Positions 35,194 to 44,320 are shown, counted from the first letter of the stretch. The stretch is 64,000 nucleotides of DNA from Skermania sp. ID1734 (GCF_007489285.1 NZ_VLIY01000012.1:1-64000); one strand, 5' to 3'. Numbers and translations are program-made. The notes: generated from the sequence alone by a model not told the origin.

Positions 35194-36363
35194 GTGCGCG
35201 GAGAATCAGTGCGGTCCCAGGTCGAACCGTTCTACGTCATGGACGTGTGGAAGGCGGCCGTGCGGCGCGCTCAGACACACGGTGACGTGCTCTCGTTGGC
35301 GGCCGGGCAGCCGTCGACGCCCGCACCGGCCCCGGTCCTGCGCGCGACCCAGGCGGCACTCGATGGCGAACTCCTCGGCTACACAGAGACTTTCGGCATC
35401 GAAGCGCTGCGCGAAGCGATCGCGCAGCATCATCGCGCCGAATCGGGCATCGCGGTCAACGCGGACGACGTCGTTGTGACCACCGGATCGTCGGGCGCTT
35501 TCACCCTGCTTTTCCTTGCCGCCTTCGACGCCGGCGATACGGTCGTGGTCGGTCGGCCGGGTTATCCGGCCTATCGCAACACGCTCGCGGCGCTCGGTTG
35601 CACCGTCGTAGAGCTCGATTGCGGGCCCGAGACCCGATATCAGCCCACGGTCGCGATGCTCGAGGCGCTGCCGGAACCGCCCGCCGGTGTGGTGGTGGCC
35701 AGTCCGGCCAACCCGACCGGAACCATCATCGAGCGCGACGAGCTGGCCGCTATCGCGCGCTGGTGCGAAGACCATGGCGCACTGCTGATTTCGGACGAGA
35801 TCTACCACGGCATCACGTTCGCTGGCGCGCCGCAGACATCGTGCGCCTGGGAAACCTCGCGGGAAGCGGTGGTCGTCGGTTCGGTGTCGAAGTACTTCTC
35901 GATGACCGGTTGGCGACTCGGCTGGATGCTCGTTCCGGAGCGTCTGCGGCGGGCGTTGCAGCGGCTGGCGTCGAACATGACGGTGTGCCCGCCGTCGATT
36001 TCGCAGTTTGCCGCCGTGGCCGCGTTCAGCGACGAGGCCAAATGTGAACTGGACGCGCACGTGCGCAGGTACGCGACGAATAGGCAAGTTCTACTCGACG
36101 GCCTGCCGCAGATCGGGATCACGAAGCTCGCCCCGGCAGACGGCGCGTTCTACGTCTATGCCGATATCGGGCATCTCACCGACGATTCGGCGGCCTGGTG
36201 CGCCAATGTTCTTGCCGAGACGGGTGTTGCGCTTGCTCCCGGAATCGACTTCGACACCGTTCGGGGTAATGCGACAGTTCGCTTTTCCGTCGCGGGCGCC
36301 ACCGCCGATGTCGAAGAGGCGCTTGGACGGTTACGCGGATTGCACGAGCGCGGTCAGCTCTAA
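35194..36363 (+). CDS. class I/II pyridoxal-phosphate aminotransferase
   Basis: This 389-residue fold-type I aminotransferase has AAGQPSTPAP, GYTETFGIEALREAIA, the cofactor loop TTGSSGAF, SPANPTGT, DEIYHGITF and the Schiff-base Lys233 in GSVSKYFSMTGWRLGW, then VRFSVAGAT with the substrate arginine. It resembles aspartate/aromatic or alanine-type transaminases; the exact amino acid is not evident. The GTG start follows a TAACGT box by 7 bases. It sits between purD and purB, apart from any obvious amino-acid pathway. Confidence 0.88.
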   Translation: MRGESVRSQVEPFYVMDVWKAAVRRAQTHGDVLSLAAGQPSTPAPAPVLRATQAALDGELLGYTETFGIEALREAIAQHHRAESGIAVNADDVVVTTGSSGAFTLLFLAAFDAGDTVVVGRPGYPAYRNTLAALGCTVVELDCGPETRYQPTVAMLEALPEPPAGVVVASPANPTGTIIERDELAAIARWCEDHGALLISDEIYHGITFAGAPQTSCAWETSREAVVVGSVSKYFSMTGWRLGWMLVPERLRRALQRLASNMTVCPPSISQFAAVAAFSDEAKCELDAHVRRYATNRQVLLDGLPQIGITKLAPADGAFYVYADIGHLTDDSAAWCANVLAETGVALAPGIDFDTVRGNATVRFSVAGATADVEEALGRLRGLHERGQL

Positions 36364-36443
36364 GCGAATCGAAGATGAACGTGCGGTCGTTCGCTCGCCT
36401 TTCCTGCGCATTTCGTATGGACGGCGGCGACGGGACTGGCACG

Positions 36444-37064
36444 ATGGCACGGGTGACCACCGCGACCACGCCTAAAGGCGAACGTCGTCGACAAGCGTTG
36501 GTCTGTGCTGCTGCCGAACTGCTGCGCGAAGGCGGGTTCGAGGCTGTGCGGCACCGCGCGGTGGCCACTCGCGCCGATCTGCCGCTGGCATCCACGACCT
36601 ACTACTTCGACTCCCTCGACGACCTCATTGCGCGGGCTGTCGAGTACAGCGGAAACGGCGAACTCGACGTGATGCGTGCACGGGTTGCGAGCCTTTCGCA
36701 TCGGCGACGCGGAGCCGAGTCGACCGTCGATCTGGTTGCGGATCTGATCGCGGGTCCTGACGGAACTGATCCGTCGTCGTACGAACAGTTGGTCGCTCGC
36801 TATGAGCGCTTCATCGCGTGTGCCCGCCACCCGGAGTTGCGGGAGGTTCAGCTGCGGTTGCGCGTCCAGCTCGATGATTTGCTGGCCGACGTTTTGCGGC
36901 GGTGCGGCCGGATCGCCCGCCAAGATCAGTTGCGCAAACTGACCGCCGTGGTCGACGGTGCCGTCGTCGGTGAGCTGAGCGAGGCGCATCCCGACCCGCG
37001 CCGGGCGGTGCGTGACGCGTTGCTCGAGGTGATCGACATCGTCGCGCCGCCGAGCATCAACTAG
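36444..37064 (+). CDS. TetR-family transcriptional regulator (Rv0775-like)
   Basis: This regulator of about 206 residues has an N-terminal TetR helix-turn-helix: RRQALVCAAAELLREGGFEAVRHRAVATRADLPLASTTYYFDSLDDLIARA. The C-terminal ligand domain is unremarkable. It lies 22 bases upstream of purB, where M. tuberculosis has Rv0775 near purB, and it may regulate a neighbouring gene. The start is uncertain: the ATG at 36444 is chosen because the domain begins soon after; an ATG at 36417 or GTG at 36453 are alternatives, none with a clear ribosome site. Confidence 0.82.
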   Translation: MARVTTATTPKGERRRQALVCAAAELLREGGFEAVRHRAVATRADLPLASTTYYFDSLDDLIARAVEYSGNGELDVMRARVASLSHRRRGAESTVDLVADLIAGPDGTDPSSYEQLVARYERFIACARHPELREVQLRLRVQLDDLLADVLRRCGRIARQDQLRKLTAVVDGAVVGELSEAHPDPRRAVRDALLEVIDIVAPPSIN

Positions 37065-37072
37065 CACCTCCG

Positions 37073-37078
37073 TAGACT
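37073..37078 (+). promoter_or_regulatory. -10 box of purB (leaderless)
   Basis: TAGACT lies 8 bases before the purB GTG at 37087 and just after the TetR stop. Confidence 0.45.
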
Positions 37079-37086
37079 TGCCAGAC

Positions 37087-38589
37087 GTGAGTGCCGTTCC
37101 CAATGTCCTTGCCAGCCGCTATGCGAGCCCCGATCTCGTGCGCTTGTGGTCGCCGGAAAACAAAGTCGTGCTCGAGCGCCGGCTGTGGCTCGAGGTTCTG
37201 CGCGCACAGTCCGAGTTGGGCGTGCCGGTGCCGGACGGCGTGATCGCGGACTACGAGCGGGTTCTCGAGGATGTCGATCTCGCGTCCATCGCCGAGCGTG
37301 AGCGGGTCACGCGGCATGACGTCAAGGCGCGGATCGAGGAGTTTAATGGGGCTGCCGCTCGGGCCGCGAGTGAGCATCGCAGCTCCGAAGGAGCGAGGAG
37401 CGGAGCGAGTGGAGCCGGCGGCCATCAGGCACAGCCTGGACATCAGCATGTGCATAAGGGCATGACCAGCCGCGATCTCACTGAGAACGTCGAGCAGTTG
37501 CAGATCCGGCTGTCCCTCGAACATGTGCACGCACACGGGGTGGCGGTCGCTGCGCGGCTGGCCGAGCGGGCCGGCGAGTATGCGGAACTGGTGATGGCCG
37601 GGCGTTCGCACAATGTTGCCGCGCAGGCCACGACGTTGGGCAAGCGGTTCGCTTCCGCGGCCGACGAGCTGCTGGTGGCGCTGCGCCGGCTTCGCGAGTT
37701 GATCGATCGGTACCCGCTGCGTGGGATCAAGGGTCCGATGGGCACCGCACAGGACATGCTCGACCTCCTCGGCGGGGATTCGGAGAAGCTGGCGGCGCTG
37801 GAGGCCAAGGTCGCTGCGCACCTGGGCTTTCGCCGGGTGTTCACGAGTGTGGGGCAGGTGTATCCGCGTTCGCTGGACTACGACGTCGTGTCCGCGTTGG
37901 TGCAGATCGGCGCGGGGCCGTCGTCGCTGGCGCACACGATCCGGCTGATGGCCGGCCACGAGTTGGTCACCGAGGGCTTCCAGCCTGGTCAGGTTGGCTC
38001 CTCGGCGATGCCGCACAAGATGAACACCCGCTCGTGTGAACGCGTCAACGGCCTGCAGGTGGTGTTGCGCGGATACGCGTCGATGGCCGCCGAACTTGCC
38101 GGTGCGCAATGGAACGAGGGTGACGTCTTCTGTTCGGTGGTGCGCCGGGTCGCGTTGCCCGATGCTTTCTTCGCGATCGACGGCTTGATGGAGACCTTCC
38201 TGACCGTGCTCGACGAGTTCGGGGCCTACCCGGCGGTGATCTCTCGCGAGCTCGACCGCTATCTGCCGTTCCTGGCGACTACCAGAATCCTGATGGCGGC
38301 GGTGCGGGCCGGTGTCGGCCGCGAGACTGCGCACGAAGTGATCAAGGAGCATGCGGTGGCGGTGGCCTTGGCCATGCGCGAGCAGGGCCGGGACCCAGAT
38401 CTGTTGGATCGGCTGGCGGCCGACTCGAGATTGCCGCTGGACCGCGCCGCGCTCGATGCAGCGTTGGCCGACAAGTCGGCGTTCATCGGCGCCGCCGACG
38501 CACAAGTTGCCGCGGTGGTCGCCGAGGTGCAGAAGCTGGTCGACGGGTATCCGGAGGCGGCGCGGTACCAGCCGGCGCCGATTCTCTGA
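37087..38589 (+). CDS. purB: adenylosuccinate lyase PurB with an in-frame insertion
   Basis: This 500-residue lyase removes fumarate from SAICAR and from adenylosuccinate. Family features are present: RHDVKARIEEF, VHKGMTSRDLTEN with the active-site histidine, AGRSHNVAAQATTLGKR, and the superfamily signature GSSAMPHKMN. Between EEFN (ending at residue 87) and GHQHVHKG (from residue 118) there is an extra segment rich in Ala, Gly, Ser, Arg and Glu (residues 88-117) where related enzymes, as I recall them, have three residues. The frame stays open, so the enzyme is probably functional. The GTG at 37087 is supported by TAGACT-N8-GTG. Confidence 0.94.
   Translation: MSAVPNVLASRYASPDLVRLWSPENKVVLERRLWLEVLRAQSELGVPVPDGVIADYERVLEDVDLASIAERERVTRHDVKARIEEFNGAAARAASEHRSSEGARSGASGAGGHQAQPGHQHVHKGMTSRDLTENVEQLQIRLSLEHVHAHGVAVAARLAERAGEYAELVMAGRSHNVAAQATTLGKRFASAADELLVALRRLRELIDRYPLRGIKGPMGTAQDMLDLLGGDSEKLAALEAKVAAHLGFRRVFTSVGQVYPRSLDYDVVSALVQIGAGPSSLAHTIRLMAGHELVTEGFQPGQVGSSAMPHKMNTRSCERVNGLQVVLRGYASMAAELAGAQWNEGDVFCSVVRRVALPDAFFAIDGLMETFLTVLDEFGAYPAVISRELDRYLPFLATTRILMAAVRAGVGRETAHEVIKEHAVAVALAMREQGRDPDLLDRLAADSRLPLDRAALDAALADKSAFIGAADAQVAAVVAEVQKLVDGYPEAARYQPAPIL
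37348..37437 (+). repeat. in-frame repetitive insertion inside purB
   Basis: This segment of about 90 bases contains four or more GAGCG-type units (37390-37415), a hairpin GCTCC-GAA-GGAGC (37382-37394), and a repeated CATCAG (37423-37428 and 37441-37446, 18 bases apart) at its downstream junction. Its low-complexity composition differs from the flanking conserved sequence. It adds about 28 codons without breaking the frame. Confidence 0.75.
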
Positions 38590-38598
38590 TTCCCACCC

Positions 38599-38638
38599 GT
38601 GCGTGAATGTTCACGTCGGGCGGTGGAAAGGCGCGCAC
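38599..38638. repeat. degenerate copy of the 46-bp palindrome
   Basis: The 40 bases starting GTGCGTGAATGTTCACG and ending GCGCGCAC match the core of the element at 4371-4410 at 32 of 40 positions. Flanking AGG (38639-38641) is also shared. It lies in the short gap between purB and the HIT gene and is no longer a good palindrome. Confidence 0.75.
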
Positions 38639-38644
38639 AGGGGT

Positions 38645-39070
38645 ATGAACCCGTACACGATCTTTGCGGACATCGTCGCCGGTCGGGCGCCGGCCAGCCG
38701 GGTCTACGAGGACGACGACGTGCTCGCATTCATGGACATCCGACCCTTCACGCCCGGACATCTGCTGGTGATTCCCAAAATTCCGGCCCGAAGCCTGGCG
38801 GAACTGGACCCGGCGCTGGGCGCAAAGCTCTTCACGGTGGGCCAGCGGCTTGCGGCGGCACTGCGGGACAGTGAGGTGGCCTGCGACGGCGTCAACCTCT
38901 TCCTCGCCGACGGGATAGCGGCGGGACAAGAGGTGTTCCATGTGCACCTGCACGTCATCCCGCGCACCGCGGGCGACGGTTTCGGCCTGCGCGGGCGGCC
39001 GACGAGCCCACCGCGCGCGGACCTCGACTACCTCGCCAATTCCATTCGAGCCGCGCTGAATCACGGGTGA
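38645..39070 (+). CDS. HIT-family protein
   Basis: This 141-residue HIT protein begins [32 protein letters not shown], followed by [16 protein letters not shown] and the triad [11 protein letters not shown]. It is the second HIT gene in the window and probably acts on a purine nucleoside phosphate derivative, fitting the purB-purC setting. The start lies only 4 bases after the degenerate palindrome, so the usual ribosome site is weak (only CAGGGG immediately upstream). Confidence 0.88.
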   Translation: MNPYTIFADIVAGRAPASRVYEDDDVLAFMDIRPFTPGHLLVIPKIPARSLAELDPALGAKLFTVGQRLAAALRDSEVACDGVNLFLADGIAAGQEVFHVHLHVIPRTAGDGFGLRGRPTSPPRADLDYLANSIRAALNHG

Positions 39071-39115
39071 GTCGGTATATACCTGGGCTTTTGTTCATCA
39101 CAGCGGGCAAAACAC

Positions 39116-39121
39116 TAGGGT
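39116..39121 (+). promoter_or_regulatory. -10 box of purC (leaderless)
   Basis: TAGGGT lies 7 bases before the GTG at 39129; TTGTTC at 39091-39096 is a possible -35. Confidence 0.5.
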
Positions 39122-39128
39122 GAGTCGG

Positions 39129-40016
39129 GTGCGCCCCTCCCTGTCTTCCTACCCTCACATCGCCGGCGGCAAGATCCGCGACCTCTACGCGATCGATGAC
39201 GACCACATGCTGCTGGTAGCCAGCGACAAGATCTCGGCGTACGACCACGTCTTGCAGACGCAAATCCCGGACAAGGGCCGCATTCTCACGGCGATGAGCT
39301 TCTTCTTTTTCGAGAAGCTGCGCACCACGGCGAACCACTTGGCCGGCGACCCTGAAGACAAGCGCATCCCCACTGAAGTGCTCGGCCGCGCGATGGTGGT
39401 GCGGCGACTGAATATGGTCCCGGTGGAATGTGTGGCCCGCGGTTACCTCAGCGGGTCCGGCCTGCTCGATTACCAGCGCACGGGCGCGGTGTGCGGAATC
39501 GCGTTGCCCGAGGGCCTCGTCGAGGGCAGTCGGCTGCCGGAGCCGATCTTCACCCCGGCCACCAAGGCGGAAATCGGCGAACACGATGAGAACATCGACT
39601 TTGCGGCCGTGGTCGATCTGGTGGGCACCGAGGTTGCGCTGCGGCTGCGCGAAGACACGCTCGACACCTATTTCCGGGCCGCGAACTTTGCCGAGGATCG
39701 CGGCATCATCCTGGCCGACACCAAATTCGAGTTCGGCGTGGACAACAACGGCAACCTGGTTCTGGCAGACGAGGTGCTGACCCCCGACTCGTCGCGCTAC
39801 TGGCCGGTGGATACGTACGAACCAGGTCGGCCGCAGCCGAGCTTCGACAAGCAGTTCGTGCGGGACTGGTTGACCGGCCCGGAATCCGGCTGGGACCGCA
39901 ACTCCGACGAGCCGCCACCACCACTGCCCGACGACATCGTGGCGGCCACCCGGGCGCGCTACATCGAGGCCTACGAGCGGATTTCCGGGATGTCTTTCGC
40001 CGATTGGGTCAAATAA
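39129..40016 (+). CDS. purC: SAICAR synthetase PurC
   Basis: This enzyme of 295 residues joins aspartate to CAIR with ATP. It shows [27 protein letters not shown], the signature [32 protein letters not shown] and [10 protein letters not shown]. The start is placed at the GTG at 39129 (product MRPSLSSY...) because a TAGGGT box precedes it by 7 bases and because the M. tuberculosis enzyme begins MRPALS; a GTG three codons earlier would lie on the -10 box. It corresponds to Rv0780. Confidence 0.95.
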   Translation: MRPSLSSYPHIAGGKIRDLYAIDDDHMLLVASDKISAYDHVLQTQIPDKGRILTAMSFFFFEKLRTTANHLAGDPEDKRIPTEVLGRAMVVRRLNMVPVECVARGYLSGSGLLDYQRTGAVCGIALPEGLVEGSRLPEPIFTPATKAEIGEHDENIDFAAVVDLVGTEVALRLREDTLDTYFRAANFAEDRGIILADTKFEFGVDNNGNLVLADEVLTPDSSRYWPVDTYEPGRPQPSFDKQFVRDWLTGPESGWDRNSDEPPPPLPDDIVAATRARYIEAYERISGMSFADWVK

Positions 40017-40027
40017 GGCCCCGCCGA

Positions 40028-40033
40028 TACGGT
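40028..40033 (+). promoter_or_regulatory. -10 box of the oligopeptidase B gene (leaderless)
   Basis: TACGGT is followed by 7 bases and the ATG at 40041, which supports that ATG over the GTG at 40032. Confidence 0.5.
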
Positions 40034-40040
40034 GGACGCC

Positions 40041-42179
40041 ATGCCCGAGCCCGAAGTCGTCAGCCCGCCCGTCGCCAAGAAGGTGCCGCAGGAGCGCACC
40101 CACCATGGCGACACGTTCATCGACGAATACGAATGGCTGCGTGACAAAGAGGCCGGCGAGGTCATCGACTATCTCAACGCCGAGAACGCCTACACCGATC
40201 AGCAAACGGCGCATTTGAAGCCGTTGCGTGAGGCGATCTTCGCCGAGATCAAGTCGCGCACCAAGGAGACCGACCTCTCGGTGCCGACCCGGATGGGTGA
40301 GTTCTGGTACTACTCGCGCAGTTTCGAGGGCAAGCAGTACGGCGTGCACTGCCGGTGCCCGGTGTCGGGTCCCGACGACTGGACGCCGCCGGCGCTCGAC
40401 GTCGACACCGAGGTGGCGGGCGAGCAGATCCTCCTGGACAGCAATGAACTTGCTGCCGGACACGACTTCTTCTCCCTCGGTGCCTTCTCGATCAGTCATG
40501 ACGGAGCGCTGCTTGCCTACTCCACCGACGTGGTCGGCGACGAGCGATACACCTTGCAGTTCAAGGACCTTCGCACGGGTGCGGTGTTGCCGGACGTGAT
40601 CGAGGGCGCAGCGCCCGGTGCAACGTGGGCACTGGACCACAAGCACGTCTTCTATCTGACCGTTGACGAGGCATGGCGGCCCGACACCGTTTGGCGGCAC
40701 CGACTCGGTACCACAAAAGATCAGGACGTCAAGGTTTTTCACGAACCTGACGATCGGTACTGGGTGGGCATCGGCTCCACCCGCAGCGAAAAGTATCTGA
40801 TGATCTTCGTCGCGTCGAAGATCACCTCTGAAGGCTGGATGCTCGAATCCGCAAATCCGGAAGGCGAATTTCGGGTGATCCTGCCCCGGCGCGACGGCGT
40901 GGAATATTCCGTCGAGCACGCGGTGGTCGGCGGCCAAGACCGGTTGCTCATCGTGCACAACGATGTGGTGGACGGCGTGAAGGCGGAGAACTTTGTGCTG
41001 GCCGACGCTCCGGTGGACAACCCGGCCGAGCAGACGTTACTGATCGGCCACCACGACGACATCCGGCTCGAAGAGGTCGACGCCTTCGCCGGTCATCTCG
41101 TGCTGAGTTACCGGCGAGAGGCGTTGCCCCGCTTGGCGATCTGGCCGCTCACCGAAGACGGTTACGGGCAACGTCACGAGCTTGAGGTCGGCCTGGAACT
41201 GTGCTCGATAGGTCTGGGCGGCAACCCGGAGTGGCAGCAGCCGACGCTGCGGATCGGTGTCAGCTCGTTCATCACCCCGTCGCAGGTCTTCGACTATGAC
41301 GTCGCGACCGGCGAAATGCTGCTGCGCAAGCAACAACCGGTGTTGGGCGACTTCGACCCAGAACGGTATGAGCAGCATCGTGATTGGGCAACAGCAGCCG
41401 ATGGAACGAAGATTCCCATCTCGCTGGTCTCGCGCAAAGGGGTGCGCAGTCCCGCGCCGCTGCTGCTGTATGGCTACGGCTCCTACGAATCGAGTATCGA
41501 TCCGTCGTTCTCGGTCGCGCGACTTTCCTTGCTCGATCGGGGCATGGTTTTCGCGGTGGCGCATGTGCGCGGCGGCGGCGAGATGGGGCGGTTGTGGTAC
41601 GAGCACGGCAAGACGCTCACCAAGAAGAACACCTTCACCGACTTCATCGACTGCGCAAGGCATCTCATCGATACCGGGCGCACCACCGCGGGTCAGATGG
41701 TGGCCGACGGAGGGAGCGCCGGCGGACTGCTGGTGGGCGCCGTCGCGAACATGGCACCCGAGCTGTTCGCCGGAATTCTGGCCAATGTGCCGTTCGTCGA
41801 CCCGCTGACTTCGATCCTCGACCCATCCTTGCCGCTCACCGTCATCGAATGGGACGAGTGGGGCAATCCGTTGGCGGACAAGGATGTTTACGACTACATG
41901 AAGTCCTACTCGCCGTACGAGAACGTGGCGGCGCAGGACTACCCAGCAATCCTCGCTATCACCAGTCTCAACGACACCAGGGTGCTGTACGTGGAGCCGG
42001 CCAAGTGGGTGGCCAAGCTGCGCGCCACCAAGACCGGTGATGCGGAGTTGCTGTTGAAGACCGAGATGAGCGCCGGCCACGGTGGCGTGAGTGGCCGGTA
42101 TGCACGGTGGGAGGAAGTGGCCTTCGAGTATGCCTGGCTACTGGCCACGGCCGGCGCCAGCGCGACCCCGCTCGACTGA
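40041..42179 (+). CDS. ptrB: oligopeptidase B (prolyl-oligopeptidase family), intact
   Basis: This 712-residue S9A serine peptidase cleaves short peptides after Arg/Lys. It has an N-terminal cap and beta-propeller (about 1-420) followed by the alpha/beta hydrolase domain. The nucleophile serine is in DGGSAGGLL (about residue 558), with the acid in TSLNDTRV and the histidine in SAGHGGVSGRY. In M. tuberculosis, as I recall, the homologue is split into two frames (Rv0781/Rv0782); here it is one uninterrupted frame. It lies 24 bases after purC. Confidence 0.94.
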   Translation: MPEPEVVSPPVAKKVPQERTHHGDTFIDEYEWLRDKEAGEVIDYLNAENAYTDQQTAHLKPLREAIFAEIKSRTKETDLSVPTRMGEFWYYSRSFEGKQYGVHCRCPVSGPDDWTPPALDVDTEVAGEQILLDSNELAAGHDFFSLGAFSISHDGALLAYSTDVVGDERYTLQFKDLRTGAVLPDVIEGAAPGATWALDHKHVFYLTVDEAWRPDTVWRHRLGTTKDQDVKVFHEPDDRYWVGIGSTRSEKYLMIFVASKITSEGWMLESANPEGEFRVILPRRDGVEYSVEHAVVGGQDRLLIVHNDVVDGVKAENFVLADAPVDNPAEQTLLIGHHDDIRLEEVDAFAGHLVLSYRREALPRLAIWPLTEDGYGQRHELEVGLELCSIGLGGNPEWQQPTLRIGVSSFITPSQVFDYDVATGEMLLRKQQPVLGDFDPERYEQHRDWATAADGTKIPISLVSRKGVRSPAPLLLYGYGSYESSIDPSFSVARLSLLDRGMVFAVAHVRGGGEMGRLWYEHGKTLTKKNTFTDFIDCARHLIDTGRTTAGQMVADGGSAGGLLVGAVANMAPELFAGILANVPFVDPLTSILDPSLPLTVIEWDEWGNPLADKDVYDYMKSYSPYENVAAQDYPAILAITSLNDTRVLYVEPAKWVAKLRATKTGDAELLLKTEMSAGHGGVSGRYARWEEVAFEYAWLLATAGASATPLD

Positions 42180-42241
42180 AGGGGTCTTCTCGGCCGACGC
42201 GGTTGATGGCGCGGAAGAGGCACCGCCTACCGTCGAATGCT

Positions 42242-42733
42242 ATGACCGACCTACAGAACATTCAGCTGAATACCCTCAGCGGGGTTCCGACCTCGCTCGG
42301 CGAGTACGGCGGCCGTGCAGTCCTGTTGGTGAACGTGGCCTCGAAATGCGGTCTCACCCCGCAGTATGCGGCGCTGGAAAAGTTAGCGACCGAGTACGCG
42401 GCGCGGGGCCTGACCGTCATCGGTGCGCCGTGCAACCAGTTCATGGGCCAGGAGCCGGGCACGCCGGAGGAAATCCAGACGTTCTGCTCGGCCACGTACG
42501 GGGTGACGTTTCCGTTGCTCGAAAAGCTCGAGGTCAACGGTCAGGGCCGGCATCCGCTCTACGCCGAACTCACCAAAACGGCTGACAGCTCTGGCAATGC
42601 CGGGGACGTGCAGTGGAACTTCGAGAAGTTTCTGATCGCACCCGACGGCACCGTCGTCAACCGCTTCCGGCCGCGGACCGAACCGGATGCGCCCGAGGTT
42701 ATCGAGGCGATCGAGCGGGTGCTGCCGAGTTAA
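42242..42733 (+). CDS. glutathione peroxidase-family thiol peroxidase
   Basis: This 163-residue protein reduces peroxides with Cys36 in NVASKCGLTPQY; the catalytic glutamine and tryptophan are present (APCNQFMGQEPG, VQWNFEKF). It is a cysteine rather than selenocysteine enzyme and, as mycobacteria lack glutathione, probably uses thioredoxin. The ATG at 42242 is 8 bases after TACCGT and gives the standard N-terminus MTDLQNIQLNTLSG; longer frames overlap ptrB. Confidence 0.92.
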   Translation: MTDLQNIQLNTLSGVPTSLGEYGGRAVLLVNVASKCGLTPQYAALEKLATEYAARGLTVIGAPCNQFMGQEPGTPEEIQTFCSATYGVTFPLLEKLEVNGQGRHPLYAELTKTADSSGNAGDVQWNFEKFLIAPDGTVVNRFRPRTEPDAPEVIEAIERVLPS

Positions 42734-42797
42734 GAATTCGCTGTCGCGTCACCTGGATTGCCCCTGCCAGCCATCCGGTGCGGCGACACTTTCAGGC

Positions 42798-43496
42798 ATG
42801 GGCAGTGAACTCATCGTCTCCGTCTCCGGCATCCGAACGGAAACCCGTGCGCACGCCGCGGCATTCGCGCGGGAACTGGATGAGCGTGGGACGCCGATGT
42901 CATTGCTGGTGGCGCCGCGGCTGAAGGACTATCGGCTGCTGCGTGACAGTGCCACCCGAGCATGGCTGCGTGAGCGCCGTGAACACGGTGACGCGATCGT
43001 CTTGCACGGCTATGACCAAGCAGCAACGAAGAAGCGTCGGGCCGAGTTCGCCACCCTGCCTGAGCACGAGGCGCGGCTGCGGCTCACCGCCGCGGACCGC
43101 GTCCTCGAGGAGTGCGGACTGCGGACGAGAATCTTCGCCGCACCCCGGTGGACCGTCTCCGAAGGCGCGATGGCCGCGCTGCCGAGCGTCGGGTTTCGCG
43201 TCGTCGCGGGACTGACTGGCGTGCATGATCTGCAGCGTTCGACGACTGTGCGGGGACGTGTGCTGGGGCTGGGTGAAGGATTCCGTGCAGAACCGTGGTG
43301 GTGCATGGCGCTGATCATGGCCGCCGAGCGCACCGCGCGGCGCGGGGGCCTGGTGCGGCTGTCGATCTCGGCCGCGCAACTCGGCAAGTCCGGTCCGCGG
43401 CAGGCGATGCTCGACGCAATCGACCTCGCGCTGTTGCACGGTGCGGTGCCGAGCGTTTATCGGTGGGACGCTTCGGGCCTGCCGCACGCGGCCTGA
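42798..43496 (+). CDS. DUF2334 / polysaccharide-deacetylase-fold protein
   Basis: This 232-residue protein carries the DUF2334 pattern of the NodB-like fold: SVSGI at the first strand, SLLVAPRLKDYRLL, HGDAIVLHGYDQ with the metal-binding His, FAAPRWTVSEGAMAAL, and RLSISAAQLGKSGPRQAMLDAI. It may remove an acyl group from a glycan, but the substrate is unknown. An Rv0784-type gene occupies a similar place in M. tuberculosis. The ATG at 42798 is chosen as the first start next to the conserved part. Confidence 0.8.
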   Translation: MGSELIVSVSGIRTETRAHAAAFARELDERGTPMSLLVAPRLKDYRLLRDSATRAWLRERREHGDAIVLHGYDQAATKKRRAEFATLPEHEARLRLTAADRVLEECGLRTRIFAAPRWTVSEGAMAALPSVGFRVVAGLTGVHDLQRSTTVRGRVLGLGEGFRAEPWWCMALIMAAERTARRGGLVRLSISAAQLGKSGPRQAMLDAIDLALLHGAVPSVYRWDASGLPHAA

Positions 43497-43520
43497 ACCG
43501 GGAAGCATTGGCGCAGTTGC

Positions 43521-44171
43521 CTACCGCAGCTGCAGCGATTCTTCCTCCGGCAGCACCCTGAACTCGGTTCCCTCGGCGGCCATCTCGGCCAGGCGGCTGT
43601 AGTAGATCCCGCGCCCAGCGTCGGAAATCACTTCCTGATGAATCGGAAAAGCAAAGCGTGGCTGCACTGCCCGCAGATAATCGACCGTCTCGCTGATCTT
43701 CATCCACGGCGCGGCCGCGGGCAGCGCGAGAATGTCCACCGGCACCGACGGCACGAACAGCGAATCACCCGGGTGCATCAGCTGCGCGGGCTGGTCCGGA
43801 GTGCCGACGAGATAAACCGTGTTGTCGATGACCGGAATATCGGGATGGATGACGGCGTGCCGGCCCCCGGCGCCGGTCAGCTGAATGCCACCGACCTGCA
43901 TGATGTTGCCGGCATACACGGCGGTCCACTGCTCGCCGAGTTGCGCGCTGGTCTGCGGGTCGGCAAGCAGCGTCGCGCCGGGATTTGCCTCCACCAGTGC
44001 GGGCAGGCGCTGGGTGTCGGCGTGGTCGGGATGCTGGTGCGTGATGACTATCGCGTCCAGGTCCGTGAGGCCCTCGAAGCCGTGGGAGAAGTTGCCCGGA
44101 TCGAACAGGATCTTGGTGTCGTTGAGCTCTACGAGCAGGCACGAGTGGCGAAAGTGTGCGACGCGCAACAT
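43521..44171 (-). CDS. metallo-beta-lactamase-fold hydrolase
   Basis: This 216-residue MBL-fold protein begins MLRVAHFRHSCLLVEL and has FDPGNFSHGFEGL, the metal motif ITHQHPDHAD (HxHxDH) and DSLFVPSVPVDILALPAAAPW. It resembles UlaG-like hydrolases; substrate unknown. The ATG lies 6 bases after TAGTGT (44178-44183). It is divergent from purS. An Rv0786c-type gene is in the same place in M. tuberculosis. Confidence 0.86.
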   Translation of the reverse strand: MLRVAHFRHSCLLVELNDTKILFDPGNFSHGFEGLTDLDAIVITHQHPDHADTQRLPALVEANPGATLLADPQTSAQLGEQWTAVYAGNIMQVGGIQLTGAGGRHAVIHPDIPVIDNTVYLVGTPDQPAQLMHPGDSLFVPSVPVDILALPAAAPWMKISETVDYLRAVQPRFAFPIHQEVISDAGRGIYYSRLAEMAAEGTEFRVLPEEESLQLR

Positions 44172-44177
44172 AGGGCA

Positions 44178-44183
44178 ACACTA
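44178..44183 (-). promoter_or_regulatory. -10 box of the MBL hydrolase gene (leaderless)
   Basis: TAGTGT on the minus strand is followed by 6 bases and the ATG at 44171. Confidence 0.45.
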
Positions 44184-44320
44184 TGCGGCCGCCGAGACCA
44201 TGGCTACGGATCTGTTCGTCGAGTAGCCCGCTACCTATCCATGGTTTCGGCGCGGGGTGCGCCGGCCGGTAAACTTCGGGGTCGTCGCAGCAAACCAGCC
44301 TTCAGCAAGGAGCACATCCA

